Shown piece by piece: positions 43,115 through 51,247 of a stretch of 64,000 nt of DNA (the stretch's first letter is position 1; each line of letters starts with the position of its first letter). The notes under the pieces are model-generated. The model did not search any database. It saw nothing but the letters and a program-made list of their open reading frames with translations, and had not been told where the DNA came from. Position numbers and translations under genes: made by a program. Origin of the DNA: Inquilinus sp052113205 (GTDB lineage Bacteria > Pseudomonadota > Alphaproteobacteria > DSM-16000 > Inquilinaceae); assembly GCF_052113205.1 (NCBI RefSeq), contig NZ_JBFRCU010000036.1, forward strand, positions 3,163 to 67,162. Direction: 5' to 3'.

Positions 43115-43780
43115 CTACGACTGCGCCTGGCGCAGCGCCGCCGCGGCGGCGATCGGAGCCAGGGGCAAGGCGGCGGCGAGGCAGCCGCCGAGCAGCAGCA
43201 GGTGCGGGCGGGCCGTGAGGCCGGTCGCCACCGCCTCCACCGCCGCGGCGCCGAAGATCAGCACCGGCACGAAGAGCGGCAGGATCAGCAGCGCCAGCAG
43301 AGCCCCGCCGCGCCGGGCGCCGAGGGTCAGGGCGGATCCGACCGCGCCGATCAGGCTGAGGCAGGGCGTGCCGAGCAGCAGCGACAGCGCCAGCACCGGC
43401 CATGATGCCGGCTGCAGCCCCAGCATCGCCGCCATCAGCGGCGACAGTAGGATCAGCGGCAGGCCGGTCAGCAGCCAATGCGCCAGGGCCTTGGCCAGCA
43501 CCGCGGCCTCCAGTGGCAGCGGCGACAGCATCATGAGGTCGAGCGACCCGTCCTCGTAGTCCTGGGCGAACAGGCGGTCGAGCGCCAGCAGCGTCGCCAG
43601 CAGGGCCGCGACCCAGACCACCCCGGCGGCGATGCGGCCGAGCAGCGCCAGCTCCGGCCCGACCCCGAGCGGGAACAGCACCACGGTGATGACGAAGAAG
43701 GCCAGCACGGCGGCGACGTCGCCGCCCGAGCGCAGGGCCAGGCGCAGGTCGCGCGACAGCAAGGCGAGGAAGGCGCTCAC
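43115..43780 (-). CDS. ccmB: Heme exporter permease CcmB
   Basis: A 221-residue, six-helix ABC permease. FLALLSRDLRLALRSGGDVA and QDYEDGSLDLMMLSPLPLEA (the conserved YEDGSLDLL-type motif) identify CcmB. The start is a GTG at 43780 overlapping the ccmA stop (GTGA), so the two are translationally coupled. With CcmA it forms the ABC complex that drives release of holo-CcmE from CcmC. Transcription then meets the antitoxin gene 64 bases downstream instead of ccmC. Confidence 0.95.
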   Translation of the reverse strand: MSAFLALLSRDLRLALRSGGDVAAVLAFFVITVVLFPLGVGPELALLGRIAAGVVWVAALLATLLALDRLFAQDYEDGSLDLMMLSPLPLEAAVLAKALAHWLLTGLPLILLSPLMAAMLGLQPASWPVLALSLLLGTPCLSLIGAVGSALTLGARRGGALLALLILPLFVPVLIFGAAAVEAVATGLTARPHLLLLGGCLAAALPLAPIAAAAALRQAQS

Positions 43781-44427
43781 AGCGGCAGGTCCTCCGCGGC
43801 GTAATCCTGCAGCGCCAGGAAGCGGGCGCCGTCGAGCGCCAGCGGCACATGCGTCGCCAGCATCACCAGCCCGCCGGCGGCACGGTGCCGGGCGATGCGC
43901 CCCTCCAGCCGTCCCACCGAGGCGGCGTCGAGGCCGAGGGTCGGCTCGTCCAGCAGCCACAGCGTGGCATGGCCGAGCTCCAGCCGCGCCAGGGCCAGGC
44001 GGCGGCGCTGGCCGGCGGACAGGTAGCGACCCGGCAGGTCGTCCAGCCCTTCCAGCCCGACCGCGGCGATGGCGGCGTCGACCACCCCCTCCGCCACCGC
44101 GGTGCCGGCCATGGCGGCCCAGCTTCGCAGCGCCTCGCGCACGGTCAGCGCCGGCTTCACCGCATCCTGGTGGCCGAGATAGGCGATCGAGCCGGGGGCG
44201 CCGGTCCAGTCGAGCCGCCCGGCGAAGGCCGGCACCAGCCCGGCGACCAGGCGCAGCAGGCTGGACTTGCCGCTGCCGTTCGGCCCGGTCAGCACCAGCG
44301 CCTCGCCGGCATCGAGCCGGAACGACAGCCCGGCGAAGACCAGCCGCCCGCCGCGCAGGCAGGCCAGATCCGTCGCCGACAGACTGGCAGCGATCAGACT
44401 CGGCTCAGGCTGGGTTGCGGCAGTCAT
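43777..44427 (-). CDS. ccmA: Heme exporter ATP-binding protein CcmA
   Basis: A 216-residue ABC ATPase. Walker A is LTGPNGSGKSSLLRL, the signature YLSAGQRRRLALARL (the CcmA variant with SAGQ), and Walker B LWLLDEPTLGLD, followed by ATHVPL. The start at 44427 (MTAATQPEPS) was taken because the longer frame to 44649 runs antisense through the next gene region without similarity. It is the first ccm gene. In many alphaproteobacteria its upstream neighbour is divergent acnA, which here lies 9 kb away. Confidence 0.95.
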   Translation of the reverse strand: MTAATQPEPSLIAASLSATDLACLRGGRLVFAGLSFRLDAGEALVLTGPNGSGKSSLLRLVAGLVPAFAGRLDWTGAPGSIAYLGHQDAVKPALTVREALRSWAAMAGTAVAEGVVDAAIAAVGLEGLDDLPGRYLSAGQRRRLALARLELGHATLWLLDEPTLGLDAASVGRLEGRIARHRAAGGLVMLATHVPLALDGARFLALQDYAAEDLPL

Positions 44428-44463
44428 CCCCCGCCAATAGCAGCCGGACGGCCTCAGACGGAA

Positions 44464-44520
44464 GGGGCAGGACCGCGATCGGCCCTGCCCCCTCGTGCCG
44501 CGCCGCCCCCCGACGGCACG
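44464..44520 (-). terminator. Tandem hairpins after the phospholipase C-like gene
   Basis: CGTGCCG (44494-44500)/CGGCACG (44514-44520) and GGGGCAGG (44464-44471)/CCTGCCCC (44484-44491) are two consecutive inverted repeats just beyond the stop at 44537. On the minus strand the second is followed by TTCCGTC only. They probably isolate ccmA from the upstream gene. Confidence 0.5.
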
Positions 44521-44536
44521 GCGTCCCGCCAACGGA

Positions 44537-45994
44537 TCAGTAGTGTGGGTTGTTGGCGTTCGCGTTGCTGCGCAGCCGGAAGCGCTGGCTGGCGCCGCCG
44601 GTGCAATCGCGGATCTGCAGCCGGGTGCCGAGATTGGTGTTGACCACATCGGCGCAGCGGCCGGTCATGCCGATCAACCGGCCGTCGGGTTGCAGCTGCC
44701 ACTTCTCGCTGGAGCCGCCGTCGCAGTCCCAGATGTGCAGCTGGTCGCCGTTGTTGCCGTCGCCGCCATTGATGTCGAAGCAGTACTCGTCATTGCCGAC
44801 GGCCCGCAGCTGGGTCTCGTCGCTGTAGTGCCACTGCTGCTGCACCGAGTCCGTGCAGCTGAACTGGTTGAGGTCGGAGCCGTTGCCGTAGATGCCGCTC
44901 TGGATCTCGACGCAATAGCCGCTCAGCTCGCTGCTGAGGGTGAAGCCGGTCGGGACCGAGCGGCGGATGCCATTCAGCGGCAGCTTGCCGCCCCAGGTCT
45001 CCAGCGTCTCGCGGCTGATCATCGAGGCGCCCCAGCCGGCCGCCAGATACATGTGGTTGAAGATGTCGAACCGCTGCGTGTTGCTGGACCACAGGTTGAC
45101 CAGCTGGCCGTTCTGCTGGGCGGTCAGCGTGTCCTTGTACCAGTACTTGTCATCCGCCTGATTGCCGCAGATCACCCATTTGTTGGTGTTCGGGTCGTCG
45201 AAGTCGTCGGCGTAGCCGTTCCAGTAGAAATCATGCGGCTCATGCGCCTCGGGGCAGACGAAGATGTGGGCGTTGGCGCCGAACTGGTTGACGTATTCTT
45301 CCTGGGTGTCGTTCTTGTCGCCGATCGGCCCGCCCATCATCAGCACGATGACGCGGCCGCGCAGCGCATCGATGCTGGGCCAGCCGGCGCGGTAGACGCC
45401 CTCGCGCAGCGAGGCGTAGCCGGTGAAGGCCCGCAGCGCCTCCGGCTGGTAGACCTTGGCGCCGAGCTCCTGGGCGATCGTGGAATCGAGCGCGGTCTTG
45501 GCCGAGGAGTCCCATCCCCCGAACACGAGATCGCCGGGCTTGAGGTCGAGCTGCAGCGTGATCGGCAGGTGGCCGGGATGCGCGTCGCTCCAGGCCCGGA
45601 TGTCGGTCAGGCAGTCCCGCAGGAAGCCGCCGGCGCCGCCTCGGCAATTGTTCAGATCGATCGAGTCGCCGGGATTGTGCTTCACCGGCAGAAGGTAGTC
45701 GTCATAGACGTCGAGCTCGACCGCCTGGTTGCCACGGTCCAGCGCGTCGGTCAGCCGGGCGAAGCTCGTCTTCTCATAGGTGTTGTGCGGCCGCGACCAA
45801 TAGGCGGCGTTGTAGGGCGTCGACCCGGTCAGCCCCTGGGCGTCCGGCACCGCGGGCGGCGGTGACGGCGGGTCGAAGACGATCGGCCGCGGCGGCTTGA
45901 TGCCGATCGTCCCGGGCATCTGGGCCTGGGCTCCCACCACCGACAACAGCAGGGCGGCGATGCCGACCGCCCCGAACACTAGACCTCGTCTCAT
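44537..45994 (-). CDS. Secreted phospholipase C-like phosphodiesterase with C-terminal ricin-type lectin domain
   Basis: A 485-residue protein with a signal peptide cleaved near VGAQA-Q (residue 24) and a proline-rich linker. The catalytic region (about 60-350) shows WSRPHNTYEKT (His70), AVELDVYDD and LLPVKHNPG, matching the calcium-dependent PI-PLC-like family. From about 353 to the end is a beta-trefoil ricin/QxW lectin domain with QQQWHYSDE, SEKWQLQPDG and ASQRFRLRS. It may cleave phosphoinositide or glycolipid targets outside the cell while the lectin binds sugars; the substrate is unproven. Two tandem palindromic operators lie 92-126 bases upstream. Confidence 0.82.
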   Translation of the reverse strand: MRRGLVFGAVGIAALLLSVVGAQAQMPGTIGIKPPRPIVFDPPSPPPAVPDAQGLTGSTPYNAAYWSRPHNTYEKTSFARLTDALDRGNQAVELDVYDDYLLPVKHNPGDSIDLNNCRGGAGGFLRDCLTDIRAWSDAHPGHLPITLQLDLKPGDLVFGGWDSSAKTALDSTIAQELGAKVYQPEALRAFTGYASLREGVYRAGWPSIDALRGRVIVLMMGGPIGDKNDTQEEYVNQFGANAHIFVCPEAHEPHDFYWNGYADDFDDPNTNKWVICGNQADDKYWYKDTLTAQQNGQLVNLWSSNTQRFDIFNHMYLAAGWGASMISRETLETWGGKLPLNGIRRSVPTGFTLSSELSGYCVEIQSGIYGNGSDLNQFSCTDSVQQQWHYSDETQLRAVGNDEYCFDINGGDGNNGDQLHIWDCDGGSSEKWQLQPDGRLIGMTGRCADVVNTNLGTRLQIRDCTGGASQRFRLRSNANANNPHY

Positions 45995-46084
45995 CGGATC
46001 CCCCTCCTCTGATGGTCGAGCCGGCCGATCCGACCCGGCATGACGATCAGGCTAGGCGGCTTCGAAGACGGTGGGATGACGCTT

Positions 46085-46120
46085 TGAACACGTGTTCATG
46101 ACGATTGGGACACGTGTTCA
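46085..46120. promoter_or_regulatory. Tandem palindromic operators upstream of the phospholipase gene
   Basis: TGAACACGTGTTCA (46085-46098) is a perfect 14-bp palindrome. A second near-copy, GGACACGTGTTC (46108-46119), has one mismatch to GAACACGTGTTC. The centres are 22 bases apart, two helical turns, so two dimers would bind the same DNA face. The style fits TetR-family operators. No regulator gene adjoins it. Confidence 0.6.
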
Positions 46121-46154
46121 CAGATGTCGGAGTCAGAAGAGCTATGGAGAGGCT

Positions 46155-46183
46155 GGGAGGGCCACCCCGCGGGCAGCCCTCCC
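46155..46183 (-). terminator. Hairpin after creD
   Basis: GGGAGGGC (46155-46162) and GCCCTCCC (46176-46183) form a perfect 8-bp stem 7 bases past the creD stop. No T-run follows on the minus strand. Confidence 0.45.
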
Positions 46184-46189
46184 TTGCCG

Positions 46190-47602
46190 TCACAGCGGCT
46201 CGGCGCGGGCGGCCGGGACTGCGGGCTCGGCGCCTCCGGGCGCGGCGGCGTACCAGTCGATCCGTCGGGTCACATACATCACGCCGCTGAGCGCCAGGAA
46301 CAGGCCGATCGAGCCGAGCAGCAAGGCCAGGTCCTCGAGTTGCATCAGCGCGTAGAGCGCGCCGTACAGGATGGCCAGCAGCGCGCCGAGCACCAAGCTG
46401 CGCTTCCAGGTGCCGAGCACCGGCCGGCAGTACAGCACGATCTGCGCCACCACCGCGGCCGCGCCGACGCCATAGGCGGCGGCGAAGCCGATCTGCTCGG
46501 CGAACGACAGCAACAGCAGGTAGAACAGGCACAGCGACAGCCCGACCAGCCCGTACTGGAAGACGTGGATGCGCAGCCGCGCCACCGCCTCGAACAGGAA
46601 GAACAGCGTGAAGGTGAAGACGATGAACAGCATGCCGTATTTGGCCGAGCGCTCGGTCTGCTGATAGGCGTTGACCGGCTGGAAGAAGCGCACGCCGAAG
46701 CTGGAGCCGGAGACGGCGGAGAGATAGTCGCCCTCCCCGCCCACCCAGGCCTGGGGATAGCCGCGGCCGAAATAGGACAGCTCCCACGCCGCGGTGAAGC
46801 CCTGCGGCCCGATGCTGGAGCGCACCGGCAGGAAGGCGCCGTCGAAGCTGGGATCCGGCCAGTTCGAGCTGGCGGTCACCCGGGTCGACCGACCGAGCGG
46901 CAGGAAGTCGAGGCGCTGACTGCCGTTCAGCCGCAGGGTGGTGGCGAAGGGAATGGCCGATTGGGCCGATTCCGCCGACAGGCCCGGCAGGCGCAGGGTC
47001 ATGCCGGCGCCGAAGCGCTGGCCCAGCTCGCCCGGTGCACCGGGCTGGAACGGCAGGTCGCGGTCGCCCCAGCGCAGCGACGCGCCCTCGCGGATGCTGC
47101 GCGGGTCGGCGACGCCGACATAGAGATAGGCCGAAGACCAGTCGATCGTCGCCTGCGGCCCGGCCAGGGCCGCGGCGTCGCCGATCAGGAACTGCCCGGA
47201 CAAGGCGAGATCGACGGTGTAGACCACGGCCTCGAACAGGCCGCGCCTGCGCGTCTCCGGCGCCGCCTGGGCCTCGGCCTCGTAGCGGTCGGGCAGGATG
47301 ACGAGCTGACGTTCGAGCGGCGGCAGCGGCGTGCCGTCGGCGCGCGGCTCGGACGGCACCCGGAACGGCACCACCAGGATCGGCCCGATGACGCGCTGCG
47401 GCCCGCCCCAGCTGCTGCCGATCTCATCCACCACCGAGNGGTAGCGCTCCTCGCGCTCGCCGATCACGTCGTAGACCAGAAAGACCGGCAGCAGGAAGGC
47501 GACGGTCAGGAAGACGATGGCCAGGACCTTCAGCGCCGGCGACCCGGCGCGGAGGCGCCGGACGGGCCAGGCGGCGGCAGGCGGGACGGAGTCGATGCTC
47601 AT
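46190..47602 (-). CDS. creD: Inner-membrane protein CreD
   Basis: A 470-residue protein with one N-terminal helix (LKVLAIVFLTVAFLLPVFLV), a large periplasmic region (about 45-300), and a C-terminal bundle of about five helices. FTLFFLFEAVARLRIHVFQY and YLLLLSFAEQIGFAAAY are the hallmark CreD blocks. CreD affects envelope integrity and is controlled by CreBC in enterics, but no creBC genes are here. The start at 47602 (MSIDSVPPAAAW) precedes the first helix; an in-frame ATG at 47746 is unsupported. One codon contains an ambiguous base at 47439 and reads X. Confidence 0.92.
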   Translation of the reverse strand: MSIDSVPPAAAWPVRRLRAGSPALKVLAIVFLTVAFLLPVFLVYDVIGEREERYXSVVDEIGSSWGGPQRVIGPILVVPFRVPSEPRADGTPLPPLERQLVILPDRYEAEAQAAPETRRRGLFEAVVYTVDLALSGQFLIGDAAALAGPQATIDWSSAYLYVGVADPRSIREGASLRWGDRDLPFQPGAPGELGQRFGAGMTLRLPGLSAESAQSAIPFATTLRLNGSQRLDFLPLGRSTRVTASSNWPDPSFDGAFLPVRSSIGPQGFTAAWELSYFGRGYPQAWVGGEGDYLSAVSGSSFGVRFFQPVNAYQQTERSAKYGMLFIVFTFTLFFLFEAVARLRIHVFQYGLVGLSLCLFYLLLLSFAEQIGFAAAYGVGAAAVVAQIVLYCRPVLGTWKRSLVLGALLAILYGALYALMQLEDLALLLGSIGLFLALSGVMYVTRRIDWYAAAPGGAEPAVPAARAEPL

Positions 47603-48010
47603 GGCGGGCTCGCTCGAGGCTGCGGAGCCCGCAGCGTCCGGGCCGGCGATGGCCGCTTCGTGGCGGCGCGGCGGAAAGCTGGAGGCGCGCCCCTCCCTGG
47701 CCGCTTCGACACGGTCGGCGCCGCAGCGTGGCGATTCCGACGACATCGCCCTGATTCCGCATCATCTTGAACAGCACCGTGGCGGAGCCCGCATTCTCCT
47801 TCTCGAGGCCGACGGCGGCCAAATACCTGCCTCCGACCTATGCCGAGGGCCAGGGTTTCTCATCTTTCGGTGTGCGGGATCAGCGGTGGGCACAATTGCC
47901 GAAAGGCTCGGAAATTTCGCAGTCTTCCGTCACCAGCTCCAGCTTGAGCGGCATCAGGATTTGATGAAGCCGGCGTGAGGCCAGGTGCGGCACACCCTTC
48001 GAGATCAGCC
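47603..48010. other. 408-base gap between creD and the efflux pair, holding a pseudogene fragment
   Basis: No intact gene is supported. A DHA2-type transporter fragment lies at 47724-47830 on the minus strand. A 45-codon minus-strand frame ending near 47895 and a 65-codon plus-strand frame (47767-47964) have no recognisable similarity. The gap must hold the promoters of creD and of the plus-strand efflux operon. Confidence 0.6.
47724..47830 (-). pseudogene. Fragment of a DHA2-family MFS transporter
   Basis: The minus-strand frame reads AAVGLEKENAGSATVLFKMM then RNQGDVVGIATL, the late-helix motif of EmrB/DHA2 transporters (usual form GSASxLFNMMRNLGGAxG). A stop lies just before it and homology ends after about 35 residues, so only a relic remains. 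It is not derived from the adjacent intact transporter, which reads differently at that point. The match is short. Confidence 0.45.
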
Positions 48011-49528
48011 ATGAATCTCACACCCCTGATCGGGCTCCTCGGCGTCCTCGTGGCCGCTCTCAACGCCGAGTTCAACGAACTCGTGATGGCGACGGCCCTG
48101 CCCGATGTCCGAGGCGCGTTCGGCATCAGCCACGACCCGGGCATCTGGCTCGAGAGCCTCTACGCCTTCGGCGCGGCGTTCGGGACAGCCCTCTCGCCAT
48201 GGCTGGCGGTCACCTTCTCGCTGCGCCGGTTCACCCTGTTCGCCATCGGACTCACCTGCGGCACGACGCTGCTCATCCCCTTCGCGCCGGATTGGGAGGT
48301 GATGCTGGGCCTGCGCCTGTTCCAGGGACTCGGCGGCGGCTTCACCATTCCCCTGCTGATGACCACGGCGTTGCGAGTGCTGCCCCCGCCGATCCGTCTC
48401 TACGGGCTGGCGGTCTATGCGCTGACCGCCACCTTCTCCCCGGCGATCAGCAGCTCCATCGCGGCGCTGTGGACCGACATCGTCGATTGGCGCTTCGTGT
48501 TCTTCGAGGCGCTGCCGCTTGGCGCGATTTCAACCGTCCTTGTCTGGCATGGGCTGCCGCAGGAGTCGCCGCATTACGAGCGGCTGCGTCGGTTCGACTG
48601 GCGCGGGGCCGTGCTGCTGGCCTTGGCCGCGGGATCCCTGACCACGCTGATGTACCACGGCAGCCACCTGGACTGGTTCAACTCGCCGCTGGTCTGCGTC
48701 CTGGCCGCCTTGTGCGTGGTCGCGTTTCCACTGCTCGCCCTCAACGAGTGGTTCCATCCGCTGCCCCTGCTCAAGCTGCAGCTGCTCGGCCGGCGGAACT
48801 TCACCTATGGCGTCCTCGCGTTGTTTCTCTTCGTCGTGCTCAGCCTCTCCTCCTCGGTGGTGCCGCTGACCTACCTTGCCGGGGTTCAGGGATATCGCGC
48901 GCTGCAAGGTCACTGGATCATGCTGGTGATCGCGCTCGGACAATTCCTGATGCTGCCGGCGGTGGCGTTCCTGCTCGACCGCAGGTGGGCGGATGCCCGC
49001 ATCGTGACGCTGTGCGGGCTGGGGCTTGTCGCCTGCGCCTGCCTGGGCGCCGCTGCGATCGACGCGTCCTGGAACCGGGAGCAGTTCTATCTTTGGCAGG
49101 CTCTGCAGGCGATCGGGCAGCCCATGGTGGTGGTCCCGCTGCTGATGATAGCCACGAATGCCCTGAAGGGACCTGAGGAAGGTCCCTTCGCCTCGGCGCT
49201 GATCAACACGGCGCGCAGCCTGGCAGTACCGGTCGGCACCGGCATCCTCGAGCTTGTTGAGCGCTGGCGCGGTGCGTTCCATTCCGAGCGCCTGGTGGAC
49301 GAGGTCGGCCGGAGTCGCTTTCAGCCGATGTCGTCCCCGACGGGGCTGACCACCGCGATCGGCGACCATGGGGAGACCCTCGCCCGTGCCATCGAGACGC
49401 AGGTCAGCGTGCTGACCACCGCCGACACCTTCCTGGTCCTGTTCGCGGTCGGAGTCGTCCTGGCCCTGCTCGTCCTTCTCCTTCCGGTCCGCACCTATCC
49501 GCCGCGCATCCTGTTCGCGAAGCATTGA
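48011..49528 (+). CDS. DHA2-family MFS drug efflux transporter (EmrB-like)
   Basis: A 505-residue transporter with about fourteen membrane helices. LNAEFNELVMATALPDVRGA and WLESLYAFGAAFGTALSPWL cover helices 1-2 in place of the usual N-terminal block, RLFQGLGGGFTIPL is motif C-like, and DIVDWRFVFFEALPLG matches the DHA2 WRWIFxxNxPxG block. It should export hydrophobic toxicants through the adaptor encoded 6 bases downstream. The start at 48011 lies directly before the first helix. No outer-membrane factor or regulator gene is nearby. Confidence 0.9.
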   Translation: MNLTPLIGLLGVLVAALNAEFNELVMATALPDVRGAFGISHDPGIWLESLYAFGAAFGTALSPWLAVTFSLRRFTLFAIGLTCGTTLLIPFAPDWEVMLGLRLFQGLGGGFTIPLLMTTALRVLPPPIRLYGLAVYALTATFSPAISSSIAALWTDIVDWRFVFFEALPLGAISTVLVWHGLPQESPHYERLRRFDWRGAVLLALAAGSLTTLMYHGSHLDWFNSPLVCVLAALCVVAFPLLALNEWFHPLPLLKLQLLGRRNFTYGVLALFLFVVLSLSSSVVPLTYLAGVQGYRALQGHWIMLVIALGQFLMLPAVAFLLDRRWADARIVTLCGLGLVACACLGAAAIDASWNREQFYLWQALQAIGQPMVVVPLLMIATNALKGPEEGPFASALINTARSLAVPVGTGILELVERWRGAFHSERLVDEVGRSRFQPMSSPTGLTTAIGDHGETLARAIETQVSVLTTADTFLVLFAVGVVLALLVLLLPVRTYPPRILFAKH

Positions 49529-49534
49529 GGCCTC

Positions 49535-50713
49535 ATGGACACCCATGCAAACGACCCGCAGCCGCAGACCGTGGTCGGCCCGGCCGCTCCCTCGTCAAGC
49601 GTCGCTCCCGTCCCGAGGAAGGGCAGGTTCGCGCCGTCCTGGCCGTGGGCGCTCGCAGGCCTGATCGGCGTCGGGTTCGTCGCCGTGGTGACCTGGCGCA
49701 TCGTCGCGCCCCAATCGGATGTCTGGACGGACAACGCCTATGTGCGTGTGCACGCCGCCGTCATCGCGCCACGCATTTCCGGCCAGGTCACGGCGGTCCG
49801 CGTCGCCAACGACGACGCCGTGAGAGTCGGGCAGGTGCTCGTCGAACTCGACGACCTCGATGCCCGCGCGGCCGTCGCGGCGGCCGAAGCGAGCCTGTCC
49901 CGTGACCACGCCATGGTCGAGAATGCGGCGGCCTCCATCCTCCGCCAGAAATCGGTCATCGATCAGGCCGGGGCCCAGGTGAACACCGCGAGCGCCCAGT
50001 TGGACTTCGCCAAAGCCGATGCCACCCGCTACGACTACCTGGCGAAGACCGGCTCAGGGGCAGTCAAGACGCAGCAGCAGGCCGACAGCAACCTGCGCCA
50101 GAGCGGGGCGGCCCTCGACGAGGCGAAGGCTGCGCTGGAGGCGGCTCAGGCGCAGATGAGCGTTCTGCAGACCCAGGAGACTTCGGCCCGGGCCAGCGTC
50201 CGCGCCAGCGAAGCCCAGCTCGATCAGGCACGCCTCAATCTCTCCTACACCAAGGTTCTGGCTCCGGTGGACGGCATGGTCGCCCAGCGCGGCGTGCAGG
50301 TGGGCAACTACGTCAATGCGGGCGCCGGCATGATGGCCGTCGTGCCCCTGTCCGAGGTCTATGTCGAGGCGAATTATCGCGAGGTCGAGCTCAGGCACGT
50401 CCAGACCGGACAACGAGCCCGGATCCATGTGGATGCGTACGACATCGACCTGGAAGGCACCGTGGTTGGCGTGCCGGCCGCGACAGGGGCGACATTCGCG
50501 ACGATCCAGCCGGACAACGCCACTGGGAACTTCACCAAGATCGTGCAGCGTCTGCCTGTGCAGATTGTGATCGCGCCGAACCAGCCTCTGGCCCGGCTGC
50601 TGCGGGCCGGCCTCTCTGTTCAGACGACGATCGAGACGCAGCTCGCCGACGTGGTCGGCCACTACCGCACGGCCGCGCAGCCCGCCGTCGCCGAGCTTCC
50701 GATATCCCGCTGA
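49535..50713 (+). CDS. HlyD/EmrA-type membrane fusion protein
   Basis: A 392-residue periplasmic adaptor. One N-terminal helix (WPWALAGLIGVGFVAVVTWR) is followed by the lipoyl-like half VWTDNAYVRVHAAVIAPRIS, an alpha-helical coiled-coil hairpin (about 125-225, rich in Ala/Gln), the second lipoyl half TKVLAPVDGMVAQRGVQVGN, and a beta-barrel domain. It bridges the DHA2 pump to an outer-membrane channel. It starts 6 bases after the transporter stop, so the two form an EmrAB-type pair in EmrB-EmrA order. Confidence 0.93.
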   Translation: MDTHANDPQPQTVVGPAAPSSSVAPVPRKGRFAPSWPWALAGLIGVGFVAVVTWRIVAPQSDVWTDNAYVRVHAAVIAPRISGQVTAVRVANDDAVRVGQVLVELDDLDARAAVAAAEASLSRDHAMVENAAASILRQKSVIDQAGAQVNTASAQLDFAKADATRYDYLAKTGSGAVKTQQQADSNLRQSGAALDEAKAALEAAQAQMSVLQTQETSARASVRASEAQLDQARLNLSYTKVLAPVDGMVAQRGVQVGNYVNAGAGMMAVVPLSEVYVEANYREVELRHVQTGQRARIHVDAYDIDLEGTVVGVPAATGATFATIQPDNATGNFTKIVQRLPVQIVIAPNQPLARLLRAGLSVQTTIETQLADVVGHYRTAAQPAVAELPISR

Positions 50714-50764
50714 GCTCGCGTCATGCATCCATCGGGGGTGATGACGACGACGACAATGCCCCAG

Positions 50765-51187
50765 CTAGTAGTTGGCGCGCAGCCCCGGTGTCGCCAGCTC
50801 GATGGCGTGACCGTCGGGGTCGCGGAAATACAGGCTGCGCCCGCCGCGCCGCCAATGGGTCTCGCCAGCCAGCGGGACGCCCTCTTGCTCCAGCCGGGCG
50901 CGCCAGGCCGGCAGATCCTCGGAGGGAACGGCAAAGGCCATGTGCAGCCGCCCCTGCCCCTCATGGCCGGGGATCGTGCCCTCGTCGTCGACCATGCCGT
51001 CCGAGGTCAGGCCGTGGCGGAACAGCAGCAGCGCGCCCTGGCGCCCGGCATCCAGCGCCGCCAGCCGCGGCGAGCGGGACAGCAGCTCCAGCCCCAGCAC
51101 CCGCTGGTAGAACTCGGCCGAGCGGTCGACGTCCTCGACATAGAGGCAGGTCTCGGCCAGCCCATTGATGCGCGGTGACGTGTCCAT
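50765..51187 (-). CDS. VOC-family protein (glyoxalase/dioxygenase-like)
   Basis: A 140-residue single VOC module starting at 51187 (MDTSPRINGLAETCLYVEDV). RSAEFYQRVLGLELLSR is the first helix-strand block and SLYFRDPDGHAIELATPG the last strand with the metal-ligand Glu. GRLHMAFAVPSEDL contributes the central His. It resembles small metal-dependent resistance or glyoxalase-like proteins (FosX/biphenyl-dioxygenase-like), substrate unknown. It converges with the efflux operon and lies 60 bases downstream of the phytase-like gene on the same strand. Confidence 0.87.
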   Translation of the reverse strand: MDTSPRINGLAETCLYVEDVDRSAEFYQRVLGLELLSRSPRLAALDAGRQGALLLFRHGLTSDGMVDDEGTIPGHEGQGRLHMAFAVPSEDLPAWRARLEQEGVPLAGETHWRRGGRSLYFRDPDGHAIELATPGLRANY

Positions 51188-51247
51188 CCCCCGGCTCCTC
51201 CGTTTCGGGAGGCCAGGATGAGGCGGCGGACGGCGCCCGTCCACGCA

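Noticed and set aside
47767..47964. 65-codon plus-strand frame before the efflux operon
   Set aside because: No similarity, no ribosome-binding site, and it overlaps the minus-strand transporter relic.
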